From Blepharisma japonicum (taxonomy: Eukaryota; Ciliophora; Heterotrichea; Heterotrichida; Blepharismidae): DNA of 64,000 nucleotides. Shown piece after piece: positions 41,737-53,325 of the stretch. The notes under the pieces were generated by a model. It was not told the DNA's origin and did no database searches. It was given only the letters and a program-made list of their open reading frames with translations. Within the stretch, counting starts at the first letter, position 1; each line of letters opens with the position of its first letter. The DNA is taken from contig CATKHK010000033.1 of the NCBI GenBank assembly GCA_949751835.1, forward strand, positions 372,001-436,000. The letters run 5' to 3'. The position numbers and the translations under genes were made by a program.

Positions 41737-44067
41737 TTAAACCAAATACTTGCTCATATTTACTTTCATTGGAGTTGCTACTTTATTCAGTTCATCTTTC
41801 ATATTATTCAGCCACATTCCATGCCTAGTAAATATATCTCTCATATTTTCTCTATTTTTCGCATGCACATTCAATTGCTGCTGATACACCCTAGCATTAT
41901 TATAGTGCCATGGCTGTTTTACATGATATGCCCACTTATTCTGTGTCACATCACTAGTAATATCATAGCTTTCTCCTTTATTTCTCCATGATTCTAAAAT
42001 TTTTTCTTCATCCCCGCTGCTTAATTCTTCCTTCATCAGTTGATCTTCATAAAAGTTTTCTTCAATTTCTTTTTCCTTTATCCTTTCTTCAGCAATTCTT
42101 ATTTCTTTTACTTTTTCATTATGCTTTGCTATCTGTTTTTCAAGGATAGTTTTCACAGTAGAAAGCTCTTTTCTTCGTTTTTCATTTGGATTCATTTTAT
42201 ATTCTTTGATGTCCCTTCTCCATTTCATTTGGTCCATTTCTAACATTTTTTGGATTTCTTTGGCTTCATTTCTTTTTATTACTAAATTTTGCTTAAGCTG
42301 TTTAAGCTCTTCTAAGCTTCTGCTTGAGGCAGGCTTCCTTTGCATATTGGGCTCTGCTGAACTTCTTCTTTGGCGAATAAAAAGCTCTTTAATACTCTCT
42401 AATTCTTTTTCAAGTTTTTCAATTCTTGAAGGATTATGGTCCTTTAGCTTTAAAAGCTCATGATCTCGCTCTATAATTTGTTTGGTTAAGTCTTGAATTA
42501 CAGCAGTTTCTATATGAGATCCTTTTCCACGTAAGTCTTCAGCTTCAGATACAGCTCTTCTTGCTTCCATTTCTAGTCTGATTTTTTCTTCTTTTAAATT
42601 TTTTATTTTTTCTTCTTTCATAAATAGCTGATTCTGCGACACCGCTATATCTCTTTGCAAAAGTTTTAATTTTTCTTCATAAATATTCTTCGTATCATCA
42701 AAACTATCAAAACTATAAGAAAATTGCTTTTCTTCAGTTTCTAATAAGTTATTATATTTATTTTCAATTTCTTTTACTTGTTGTCTGTACTCTATCTCTT
42801 TTCTTTTCTTATAATCTGTAATATTGTCTGCTTTTTGTTTGGTTAGTCTAATTTCAGCCTGGGTTCTTTCATTATCATAACTATTGTCTTTATTTTGCCG
42901 CTTATTTTTTTCTTTAGCTTCTTTCAGTTCTTTTTCGCGAATTAAATTATACTGTAATTCATTTTTAAACCCTGACAGCTTTTGTTGGAATTCTATCAGT
43001 TGATCTTGCTCAATTTTCTTTAATAAGGATTTCTCTTCAGGCGATAATTCATTTCCATTCTCTTCTTTCATTTCTTTTAGTTGCCACTCGTAATCTTTTT
43101 CTAATTTTTTAATTTCTCTATTTAACTGGTCTTCAGAGTCTGCTCTTAGTCTTTCAATTTTCTTTTTGTATCTTCCTTCAAGGTCTTCTTGTTCTTTTAA
43201 TTGCCATTCGATTTTTTCTTTATTTAATTCTACTTGCTCTTTTAAATTTTCAATTTCATTTCTAATATTTATTTCAATTTTCTTTATTTCCTCTTCATTT
43301 TCAAGTTTTAATCTTTTAGCGACTTTTTGTTTATTTTCTTCAAACTCCGCTTTATAATTTCTCTTTAGGTCTTCTAGCTTGTCGATCGTCTCTCTATTTT
43401 CTTTTGCAATTTTTTCTTTTTCAATCCTTTGCATATCTTTCCGAACAATTTCTTTTTTATTTTCAATTTTCTGTTCAAAGTCTAATCTAGTCTTTTGCTC
43501 TTCGATCTTATTCACTTTTTCTGCATCTGCTTCTAATTTATCAAGCTCTTCATCCATTTTACGCTTGACTTCTCTTTTCTTTTCATCGTATTCTTGTCTC
43601 ATTTTATCGACTTCTTCTGCAAATGACTCTTCAAGTTCTTGCTTCCTATTAGCGAACTCTCCCAATTCTGGGGATTTGCCTATTGGGGACTTTTTAAGTG
43701 GGCTTATTCGGTTTAATTTTTCAGCATCTGAATTATTAGAGTTTTTTGGCTTTTTTGTATTACTTTGATTTTGCTTAGTCTTAGCTAGCTTAGCTTCTTT
43801 CACCAGTTGCTTATAATGGCCGTCACATGGATGTTCCCATTCACTTTGACCGGATTCGAAGTTGAAATAATAAATATCGCCTTCACGGGTTTTGCATGGC
43901 TTTCATTGCTGAGGAAGAGGAGCTTTCAAACCTTCCCGAGCTATATAAAGCAAATCTTCATCATCTGGAAGTGTTAGACCAAGCCATATTCCGTATTCGA
44001 TAATTTCTTCTTCTGTTGGCTCATAATTTTCATCGATCTCTTCTTCTAATATAACGCTGTTCTCCAT
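41737..44067 (-). CDS. CEP164: CEP164-like ciliary transition-fibre protein (WW domain + coiled coil)
   Basis: A 776-residue protein. Residues ~1-90 match CEP164: [20 protein letters not shown], then [20 protein letters not shown] and a WW domain ([20 protein letters not shown]) ending [11 protein letters not shown]. The first Trp of the WW is a TGA codon. Residues ~120-640 are an almost unbroken Glu/Lys coiled coil; the tail contains [18 protein letters not shown]164 sits on distal appendages, recruits TTBK2 and docks basal bodies, a central need for a heavily ciliated cell. It is shorter than human CEP164 (1460). Confidence 0.88.
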
Positions 44068-44483
44068 TTCAAATAATTATTAATAGCTGAGCGGGTTTTA
44101 AGTAAAGATGATTTACTAAAGATTCACAATGCTAAAACAATTAATTTAAATTTAATCAATCATAAATAAATTGAAATTGTCAGTATTGATTTTACCGAAG
44201 CATTGCTCTATTATTTCTATATTAATGAAAACATTATAAAATAATTATTTCTAATAAAAGATATTTTTTGAATTAGATCTTTATCCAGCAATATAAAGCC
44301 AAATACAGTCTGAAGCTTACTGCTATAATTATCGCACAAATATTTAAGGATTATATATAGGTAGCGGTATTTGTCTCTGCTTTTATATAAGATATAAATT
44401 CATATATAATTACTTTTTTCTCTTTTTTTATTAAAAATTGAAAATTCCACAATAGCTAGTTTATTACTATAATCATACTAACG
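44068..44483. other. Divergent intergenic region, no gene seen
   Basis: About 415 bp between the divergent CEP164 and pseudokinase-Kelch starts. AT-rich; no element recognised. Confidence 0.45.
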
Positions 44484-46532
44484 ATGGAGCTTTTTCCTGA
44501 AGAGTTAGCGTATGCTTTTGAAGTTAAGGAAGTTCTTAATTCTGGAACTTATGGGAATATCTATAGGGTCATAAAGAGAAGCAATCAAAAAATATATGCA
44601 ATGAAGACTGTAGTCTTAGCTAGCACAGAATCAAGCTGAAAGGGCATTGTAACTGAAATGCAAATACTTTCATGAGCCAATCCATATAAACTTCATTTAG
44701 ACTGCTTTTTTGTGAGTGGCAACACTTTCTATATGATCATAGATTATTATCAAAAGGGTGATCTTCTTGCAGCCATAGATAGCAAGATTGAAGATAATGA
44801 GCTGTTTGAAGAAGATGAAATCTGAAAGTATTTTATCCAGATTTGCTTTGGACTCGAGTCTTTGCACTGTAATGGCTTAATTCATTGAGGTCTTCTTCCA
44901 CAAAATATCCTTTTAGATGAAAATAAAGACATTAAAATATCTGATTTTGGGATCTCTTGCTCTTTTCTGTCATCGACAACTCAGGGGATTCCTATTTTTC
45001 AGTCTCCTAGGACTAATAGTGCAGATATCCAAGCTACAGAAAGCGATGTTTGGTCAGTTGGTTGCATTTTATATTATCTCTGCAACCTTGAGCATCCTTT
45101 CGGCAATGATGAGAAAATAAAATATGAGCATTATAAGCCAATAAGTAGTAATTATTCGAATGAACTGAGGTATTTCGTTGATATGTGCTTAAAAAAGCAG
45201 CGAATAGAAAGACCAACAATAATTGATATCTTAACTCATGAATTTATAATCAAAAAAACCCTGAGCTTAGACATAGCAATTCCACAAACATCTGTTATGA
45301 ATGCAAATATTTGTCAAATTCTGCTCAAGAAAAAAAGGGAAAGAAATAAACAGCTTGAAACCGAGCTGTCTAAATATAGAAAAGAGAATGTGATTCAAAA
45401 AAAAGAAATTGAGTCACTTAAAGCAGAAATAGCCCGCTTAAACAGAATAAAAAATGGGAGAAGTAAGAGCTTAAAAGGGCTTGAAAATGTAAAAGAGTCA
45501 ATAAACCAAAAAACAAAAAGCGAAAAAAGCTTGCTTAATTATCAAATAAGCCAGATTACTAACTGTTTCAACAGAAAACTTAAAGAAACAGAAAGCGCTT
45601 TAAGCATTATAGACACCTTAAAAAATAAAACAGCTGAGATTTTGAGCATGCCAAACAACCCGGAATTAGAAATGGATTTCAGAGCAACTTGTTCAGCATA
45701 TCAGAGCAATTATATTCTTAATAATTCTCTACTAATGCAAGCTTATCAAGATTATCTTAATGCTTATCATCAAAAGATATCTCTTTATAATTTTAAAGTG
45801 GATAAAGACATAACTTATTTATATACCCATAACACTGAAACTGAAACAAAAGATATCAAAGTCTTGCAGACTCCAGAACAGCTAAACTGAGGCACTTGTA
45901 TGACTCAACTTCCAAATGGTAATCTATTCTGTTATGGTAAAAGCAATCCATCTTCTGGAATTACAGTAATAATTGATGTGAATGGTAGAGTAGAAGTACT
46001 GCCATCTGGGTCTCCTTGTTGATCATCATCATGCACTTATTTTAACGACAGCGTCTATTGCTTTGGAGGATATAATATGGGCTTTTCATCCCTCTTTCGT
46101 AGATTTGATTTGAATCAGAATCGATGAATTCAATTAGCTCCAATGCCAATAAATGATTGGATTCGTAATTGTATAGTATTCAATCGGAATATTTTAATTT
46201 CTGGGGTGACTAATAAACATCTTTTGTTATATTCAACTGATATTGACTCTTTCTCGACAATTCCTTATGAATTTGCAGCAAATAAAACAAAGATCCTGAT
46301 AAATGCAGACAGACTGTATTTGATTGAATGCAACAAGGGATCAATCTATGAAAGCGAAATTGGAAGTGGCATGGATTGGAAATGAATTGCAGGCTCAATA
46401 ATCATTTATTCTCCTATTCAAGTGTATTGTTCATATAATAAAGGTTGCATATGCATTTTAGGGCTAGAGAGCTCTAATATTCATCATTACAAGTTTAATT
46501 TGAAAGAAAAGGTATTAACTGAGTTGATTTAA
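44484..46532 (+). CDS. Pseudokinase - coiled coil - Kelch fusion
   Basis: A 682-residue protein. Residues ~10-260 have a protein-kinase fold: Gly-loop SGTYGNIY, Lys41 in YAMKT, DFG at 154-156 and SDVWSVGCILYYL. The catalytic HRDLKPQN is HWGLLPQN (134-141): Arg and Asp are Trp and Gly and Lys is Leu, so phosphotransfer is not expected. The Trp is a TGA codon. Residues ~280-345 are a coiled coil (RERNKQLETELSKYRKEN). From ~470 to the end come Kelch-like propeller repeats (VYCFGGYN, then RFDLNQNRWIQLAPMP). About nine TGA codons are Trp. The kinase part resembles NEK/ULK-type folds loosely. Likely a scaffold. Confidence 0.82.
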
Positions 46533-46874
46533 TTAAGTGGCTTAATAAACAAGTCTCTTTAAAAAAAGCTGTGTGACTACTTTCACTCTGGCAAAGCAAA
46601 ACGATTCTTACCTGAAGCCTATAACTTTTACCATAAACCCATTTTACCTCATCATTAGTATATAGCGGTTAATTCATAAATTATATAATAGCCTGAAATT
46701 TCTTATTTGATAATAATGATTTATCCTTTTTAAACATATAAATATATAATTTATCATTTTTGATATAATCTTCTCCAACACTATAAAAAATTTATAACTT
46801 TAATTATATACTTGAGATTATTATTGGAATTAATTTATTTCGTTTAAAATTCCCATATTTTATTTTAACGACTT
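46533..46874. other. Intergenic, no gene seen
   Basis: About 340 bp, AT-rich, between two plus-strand genes; nothing recognised. Confidence 0.45.
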
Positions 46875-47864
46875 ATGCTCTGCCAAGAATCGAAAAAGCT
46901 GTTAGGTGAATTTCTATTAGCGATTGCAGATAAAGAGTCTGAATCAGAAAAACTTAAGGAATCATTGGAAATCACAAAATATATTGATCCAGAAGAGCTC
47001 TTTATAAGACTTGATTCTATAGGCTATGGCTATTTGCGACCTTCAGATATCTTTCATATTTGCTCACTTCTCCAAATTGCCACTTCCGAAGGAGAATGCA
47101 AAGGACTTCTCAGATTTTTTGATTTTGATTCTGATAGTAGATTAGGATTTTCAGAATTTCTTGATATAATTTTACCAAGGAATAACGACTCAAGAGCTTA
47201 TCTCTTAGATAAAATTGAAAAATCCATAATTTTTAACAGCGATGTTGATTTCAAACTTAAAAAAATACTTGAGCATGAAATTGGCATAGTAAAAATAATT
47301 GAGAGATATAAGAGGCAATTAGAAAAATTTGATGGATTTAATGTAATTCGAGCTTATGGAGAAATCAAAAAAAGTCATAATGATTTAGCAGATCTGGCAA
47401 TTGTTGAATTTTTTCAAAGTATTGGAATAGAAATATCTCTAAAAGATGTAGAAAATATAATAGCAAGAATTGATAAGGATAAAGATGGAAAAATAGGATA
47501 TTCAGAATTTGTAGGAATGTTTAGTAATTTTCATGAAAAAACAAATAATGACCGTCCAATAACTCCAATGAGAAGTACAAAAATAATTGCACCTTTGAAG
47601 CCAATATACGTAGATAGAAGCCCAATATCTGAACTCAGAAGCCTAGGGACAAATAGAAGCAATTCGAGAACTCCTTTAAAAAATAAAGCATCATTAGAGA
47701 ATTCTAGGCTAGAATATTCAAATATCCCATTGAGAAAATCTGCTGTGTTAAGCAGAAGCAATTCAAAAACACCTTTAAAAAATAGAACAGCTATAGAAAA
47801 TTCTCGATTCGAATATTCAAATATTCCATTGAGAAAATCAGCTGTTTTATACAGAAATATTTAA
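46875..47864 (+). CDS. EF-hand protein with C-terminal repeats
   Basis: A 329-residue protein with four EF-hand-like helices pairs. Two loops look able to bind calcium: DFDSDSRLGFSE (~residue 78) and DKDKDGKIGYSE (~residue 200); the other two are degenerate (DSIGYGYLRPSD is the clearest). The C-terminal ~85 residues are basic and hold a 33-37-residue tandem repeat: RSNS(R/K)TPLKN(K/R) then ENSR(L/F)EYSNIPLRKSAVL, twice. The arrangement suggests a calcium sensor with a phosphorylatable tail. No TGA and no intron. Confidence 0.8.
   Translation: MLCQESKKLLGEFLLAIADKESESEKLKESLEITKYIDPEELFIRLDSIGYGYLRPSDIFHICSLLQIATSEGECKGLLRFFDFDSDSRLGFSEFLDIILPRNNDSRAYLLDKIEKSIIFNSDVDFKLKKILEHEIGIVKIIERYKRQLEKFDGFNVIRAYGEIKKSHNDLADLAIVEFFQSIGIEISLKDVENIIARIDKDKDGKIGYSEFVGMFSNFHEKTNNDRPITPMRSTKIIAPLKPIYVDRSPISELRSLGTNRSNSRTPLKNKASLENSRLEYSNIPLRKSAVLSRSNSKTPLKNRTAIENSRFEYSNIPLRKSAVLYRNI
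47641..47855 (+). repeat. Two-copy coding repeat at the EF-hand protein C-terminus
   Basis: Two direct copies of about 105 bp (for example caaatatcccattgagaaaa and caaatattccattgagaaaa) encode ENSR(L/F)EYSNIPLRKSAVL. Silent differences show the duplication is not brand new. Confidence 0.65.
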
Positions 47865-47904
47865 AATATTAATCAATATCATTTAAATATTTAATTAAAA
47901 AAAT

Positions 47905-49782
47905 TTAAACTCCAGAAAGTCGTCTTCGGCTATTTCGATGCGGCTCTGATAATGTAAGTGCAGCTTCCCGCTCACCACCTGTGCTGTTCATCAATTTTTT
48001 TCCTTGTGGAGATTTTGGGATTATATTTCCTTTAAATTCTTCTTGTGGGGACATACAAGAAAAAAGTTTTACAGGACCTCTTTCAGTCATCATGCCTTGT
48101 CTTACGGCTGAAACTGCATGTGAGAGCTTTGTTGATCAGGAATGTGTATTTTCTATTGGAAAAGCTTTATTATCGATTTCAGGCGTATCTAAAGCTTCAT
48201 GAACCTGCATAACGATATTGTTTAGCCTTTTTTCAACTTCTGAAAAATCATCACTTTTAATGTTATATATACAAAATCCATTCTTCTTGATCGTATTTGA
48301 TTCCATCATTAATCTCATCAGCATTTTATACAATGATTCAAGCTCAAGTTTAAAGAGAGATAAAGCTTTGAGTTCATATTTTGATATTTCAGGAATATTT
48401 AATTTAAAATCTGGAATTTCATTTTTTTGTGGAGATGGGAGAGATATTTCAGGGCTCTTCTGCTCAAGCTTTTGAGATATTTTAATAAGTTCTTGCCTTG
48501 CTAACTCTCGTTTATGTTGTGATTTTTTTAAGCTTTCTGATAAATGTTTATTTTCTTTTTCTAATTCTGAAATTTTGAGTGATTGCTCTTGTAGATTTTG
48601 ATTTAATTCTCCCATTTTTTGGGTATATTCTTGATTTTGGTGCTCAAAAATGGTTAATTTTTCTAAATGCTTTTCATTTCCTTTATTTTCCTCATTTTTA
48701 CAACTAATTATCGTGCTTTCTAACTCTCTTATTTTTTCTTTGTAATATCTTTCTAGCTTTTCATTTTCTTGTTTATAATTTTCAATAATTTGAGATATTT
48801 CTGATTGATTTCTATCTTTTTCACTTTCTAATTCATGCTTTAATTTGCAAATCTGATTCGAATTTTCTAATATTTCTCCAAGTAATTTTTTTATTTTATT
48901 TTGTTTTTTTAGATATTTTGTTTCTTTTAAATGCTGATTTTCTCTTAAAGCAAGAATTTCAGTCTCCATTGATTCTTTTTGAAACAGCATTTTTGATAAT
49001 TCTTTTTCCATGGATTCTAAACTACTTTGGCGCTTTGAGTATTCTTTTTCAATTTCTTGTTTTTGTTTTGCTATTAATGTTATTTTTTCATTTAAATTTT
49101 TTATCTGAGTATTGTCAACTTCATGCTGAATCGACATTTTCGCTATCTCTGATTCCAGTGATTTATTAGTGATTCTCAATTCCTGCACTTCTTGGCTTAT
49201 TTTATTAGCTTCAGATAAGCTTGTCTTTAATTTAGCAATATCTGCATGAAGTTTAATTATTTCAGCCTCTCTATCAGCGCAACAGCTCCCAGCAGTTTGA
49301 GGAATAATAAGATTTTCTGTCTCAAGTTCAGTTATTTGAGCTTGAAAATCTTCAACTTGTTTTCTGTAATTTGCTACAAGTTCGGATTTTGATGCTAATT
49401 GGCTCTTAGCAAGGTCAAGTTCAGCTTTTCTACTATCAAGCGAAACTTGTGTGTCTTTTAATTCCTCTTCAACCCTATTCAGCTCACTCTGAAGTTCTTC
49501 TGAACGCTTACTAAAATACAAAGATTTTTCTTGTAGGATTGGAAAATCTTTTTTAAATTGTGACAGTTGCTCAGCGTCTGTTGAAATTTGCTGGTTTAAG
49601 TGTTTTACCTCAGAATCATATTTATATATGATTTCAACCAAATCAGCAGCAGGCATATTATAGAGTGAACTGCCATCCATTGTAACGTATCCTTCTGGCT
49701 GTGGCTGTGTAGATTGAGTATTGGCGTTAGCATGCTCTGCATTGTCTTTGTCTTTTTTCTTAAATAAGCTCTTGAATTTCAT
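47905..49782 (-). CDS. Long coiled-coil protein, unknown
   Basis: A 625-residue protein. After a basic N-terminus (MKFKSLFKKKDKDN) and YVTMDGSSLYNMPAADLVEI, residues ~55-430 form a continuous heptad-rich coiled coil. The last ~130 residues leave the coil: LSPEIS-type Ser/Pro stretch, then a helical region and a basic tail ending HRNSRRRLSGV. The tail is attached only by reading TGA as Trp (ENTHSWSTKLS). Golgin-like or centrosomal, but without a GRIP or other anchor domain to decide. Confidence 0.75.
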
Positions 49783-49865
49783 TTGAATTTTATTAATGGA
49801 TTAATGCATTTAATTTATCATACCAATAATTTCCTATAACTTAGAATGGATAATGAATTATATAA

Positions 49866-52043
49866 CTAATCAAATGAAACCTTTGTATGCGCCACAGTAT
49901 GTAATAGAGTTTCTTTAGAATTATCTAACACAATTTGTTCTTTTATTAAGTCATCTCTTAATTGCTCTATTAGTTTTTCATCCTAAATAGTCTTTACCTC
50001 TAGTAACTGAGTTTTTTGTTCAACTAATTCTTCTTTTAGAATATCGATATCATTTTTCTTCTTGGCCTGCTCGTTGATTAAATCTTTAATTTCGTTTGCA
50101 ATTTTTGCAGCTTCCTAATTTAAATTTACAGTAAATTGCTTTAAAGTTGCTGCATTTTTTTTCTCAATTTCCAAAGCAGGGATTTTATTTCCTATTTCTT
50201 TAAGCTGCTCTTCTTCAAGAGAGATAGCTTTAACAATATCTTCAATTTCTGCAATTTTCTTATTATAAGCATCTTGAACATCATTAAAATCTTTTTCTTT
50301 ATCTTTCACGATAACCTCATATTCAGAAATTTTTTGAAGAGTTTCCTCTCTTTCCTTAATAGAATTTTGTATTATTTGTTTTTCAGTTTCTAAGAAAGAT
50401 TTTAATGCCTTTAAAGCTTCTATATGATTTGTATGCATTTCTATTTTACTTTGTGTCAGCTCAACCTCTTTCAGTAAAGACTCTTGCTCAGATTTTAGAT
50501 TTTCTTTTTTAATAAGTAAATTTTGAGTTTCCGTTTCAATGAACTTTTTTTCTTCTATTGAAATTGACAAATCGTCGTTGAATTCTTGTAGCTCTTCTGA
50601 TAGTTTGGCGTCTAGATCTTTTATCCCATTTTTAAGGTTTTTTGCTGCAGCTTTTTTTTCAGTAATAATTTTCAAGAGATCTTCTATTTCAATTTCTAGT
50701 TCTCTAAGCTCAGAGCTCAGCTTTTCTTTTTCTTCTTTTACTGATTGTGTTTTTAATTCAATTTTTTCTTGCAAACTTTTTCAATTTTCCTGGGCAATTT
50801 GGTCTTGCTCTTGTAGTTCGGCCTCTTTATCTTCGATTTCTTTATGGCTGTTTTCAATTTTTTCATTTAGATCTTTTCTAAGTCCTTCATTATATTCTTT
50901 TAATGACTGGATGGATTTTTCGAATTCTGAATTATAGTACTCATTTTTACTGCAGGTCTCATTCAGCCATTTTAGCTGCTTTGAGTAAATTTCACTCTTT
51001 TCCATGTCGAGCTTGTTAAATTTATTTCGATTTTCTTGGACTTTTTCTTCTTTTTGCTTAATTTGCTGAGTTATTGTTTCAATTTCTCTATGAAATTGTG
51101 CAGCTTTTTCGAATTCTTCTGACTCTGCTGATTGTTGTTCAAGTACTTCAAGCTCTTTAACTTTCTCCTTGTCTTGCAAGATTTCCTTATTTAAACTTGT
51201 CTGCTCAGAGTATATGGTTTCTTGCTCTTTGGTTTTTTCTTTGAACTCAACATTAAAAGAATTGTTTTTTGACTTAATTGACTCTTTTAAGCTGTCAGGG
51301 TTCTCATACAATTCCTTTTCCCTTTTTTCTTGTTCAAGCTTATTTTTTTCTTCTTCTGCTTTTAATTTCTTTTCCAACTGCTCTTTTTTACGCTTTTCTT
51401 CAACCAGCTTTGCAATTCTATTTTCACCTTTAGATTCTTCATTTTGTGCTTTGATTTCTACTTTCGGCTTTTCTAAAGTATTTTCTTCAAGAAGTTTGGG
51501 ATATTCTCGATTTTTTAGTAATTTAATCGAATTTTCAGGCTCATCAGTATGTTCAGATTTCCTTTCCTCAAAAATAGCAGATAAAGGCTTATTTTTCTTA
51601 ATTCTTTCACTCATGCTTTCTTTTTCTGAGCTATTAGTTTTCCCAGTGCTTTCTACAGGCTTTATTTCGAGATCTGCAAAAGGATCATAATCCTTTTTAA
51701 TTATTTTAGATCGTGAATCTTTTTTTACTACGATTGGAGCTTTAGGTCCTTTGCTTAGCTTTGCAGATTTTTGATGTGAAAAAATACTGGCTTGATTGCT
51801 ATTCGTTTTATTAAAAATATTCGAAGCCCCGTCCTCAGGCATTGATAGTGAAAATCCGCCCTCTTGGCCAGGAAAAGGCTTAGGAGCTGCATCTTTTATG
51901 TCTAAACCGTTGAACATGCTGGGAGGTTTAGGGGTTGGTTTTTGGGCTTCTTCTCCTTTGCCTTTAAATATGCCTATTTAGACTTTACCTGAAAAAATTG
52001 AAATCTTGCTTGCTCCGCAAGCCAAGAGATCAAAAAACGACAT
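49866..52043 (-). CDS. Coiled-coil protein with three 15-nt introns
   Basis: A 710-residue protein reconstructed from four exons (introns 51974-51988, 50115-50129, 49983-49997), each restoring the frame across a TAG or TAA. The N-terminal ~150 residues are Pro/Gly/Lys-rich with short endocytic-type motifs (DPF in YDPFADLEI, NIF in ASNIFNK), and the rest is a Glu/Lys coiled coil. One TGA is Trp (QENWKSLQEK). DPF-type motifs bind AP-2 appendages, so an endocytic coat accessory is possible; the evidence is thin. Confidence 0.75.
49983..49997 (-). other. 15-nt intron
   Basis: GTAAAGACTATTTAG, phase 0, third intron of the coiled-coil gene at 49866-52043 (QLLE/DEKLIEQ). Confidence 0.85.
50115..50129 (-). 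other. 15-nt intron
   Basis: GTAAATTTAAATTAG, phase 0, second intron of the same gene (KQFT/EAAKIANE). Confidence 0.85.
51974..51988 (-). other. 15-nt intron
   Basis: GTAAAGTCTAAATAG, phase 1, first intron of the same gene; it joins the MSFFDLLACGASKISIFS exon to IFKGKGEEAQ. Confidence 0.82.
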
Positions 52044-52468
52044 ATTATATCGATTATTCCTGATATGAAAGCCTTATAAATTATAATTCATTTATCCTAT
52101 ATAGAATTATGACAATCATGACTCTTCTCAGTGGAACTATTCTATTTATATTTATTCTGAAAGTATAAGAAATATAAGCTGATTGCTTTTTCTGAAACTT
52201 TTTACTATGATCATGATAGAAGACGTATCCTTAAAATCATTTATTTAGTCTATCTAAAACAAAAAATTTCCACAATTATATAATAAATTCTTAATTATAT
52301 ATTATATAAACCAATTCGGAAATCAATAGAATACTTTTAAATATATTGATTTTCAGCTAAAACACTTTTATCGTAAAATGATATTGAAATAAAAGAATTT
52401 CAATTTAGACTGTATAAAATAATAAATATTAATTATTTAATGCTAAATTTTAGCTATAAAATAAATAA
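52044..52468. other. Divergent intergenic region, no gene seen
   Basis: About 425 bp, strongly AT-rich, between divergent starts. No element recognised. Confidence 0.45.
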
Positions 52469-53116
52469 ATGGGTTGTGGATCAGTAACTTTCCCGATGGA
52501 AAATTCAACTCCACGAGATTTTAGTCTCCCAAAACCTGTGGAGGATGGGTTTCAGATAACATTTAAAAAAGAATTGCATAGAAAAAGAAAGCACACATCC
52601 AAAACTTCAAAGAAGCAACAAGCGTTACAACAATCAAAAGAAAACTTGGGAAAGGCTTTGGAAATCAAAAAAGAAGACAGCGAAGATATGCAATCTTCAA
52701 TCCTTACACAAGATCAAATAACTTATAACCCAGATTCTTCAATTCAGAAAAAAATAGCATTTGAACCTCAATTAAAAGTCGCTGAAATTTATAAAGAATT
52801 GGATGAGATCGACAAAGAAATAGGAATAAAAACTAAAAATCAAACAAAAATTGAGAAAATTGAATTACACTCTGAAGAAAGCGAAGATAGCTCTTATGAT
52901 AATAATGATACGGTAGTCCAAGAGCAGTTACGGCTGAGTAAGGAGAAGCAGAAATTAATGAGGGAAGAAATCGAAAGACAAGTTCAAGAAGCAAAAATTA
53001 TTGCAGATGTGAAAACAGCTGAGGTAGCTGCAATTGCAGCGAAAAATCGTGCAGAAAGAGAAAAAATTGACGCAGACATGAAAAATATCTTATCAAAATA
53101 TAATAACATTATATAA
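52469..53116 (+). CDS. Putative N-myristoylated coiled-coil protein
   Basis: A 215-residue protein beginning MGCGSVTF: Gly2 followed by Cys3 and Ser5 fits the N-myristoylation plus palmitoylation pattern, so it probably sits on a membrane face. A basic cluster (KKELHRKRKHTSKTSKK) follows at ~30-47. The middle is acidic (EESEDSSYDNND), and the last ~70 residues form a helix rich in Ala/Glu/Lys (QEAKIIADVKTAEVAAIAA). No domain family. No TGA or intron. Confidence 0.72.
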   Translation: MGCGSVTFPMENSTPRDFSLPKPVEDGFQITFKKELHRKRKHTSKTSKKQQALQQSKENLGKALEIKKEDSEDMQSSILTQDQITYNPDSSIQKKIAFEPQLKVAEIYKELDEIDKEIGIKTKNQTKIEKIELHSEESEDSSYDNNDTVVQEQLRLSKEKQKLMREEIERQVQEAKIIADVKTAEVAAIAAKNRAEREKIDADMKNILSKYNNII

Positions 53117-53325
53117 TTATAATGACGAATTTCCGTAGAGCTCTTCGTTGTAGCCGATTTTAATCTGGTTTTGGAAAATTTATTGTAATTTCAGAATGTG
53201 AGAAAATAGTAAGCGAAGACAGGATATTGATCAGATTGCTTATTTATTGATCGGTTATTTCAGTAATATTTAATCATTCAACTATTTTTATTATTAAATC
53301 AATAATAAATTATTTTATTTATATT

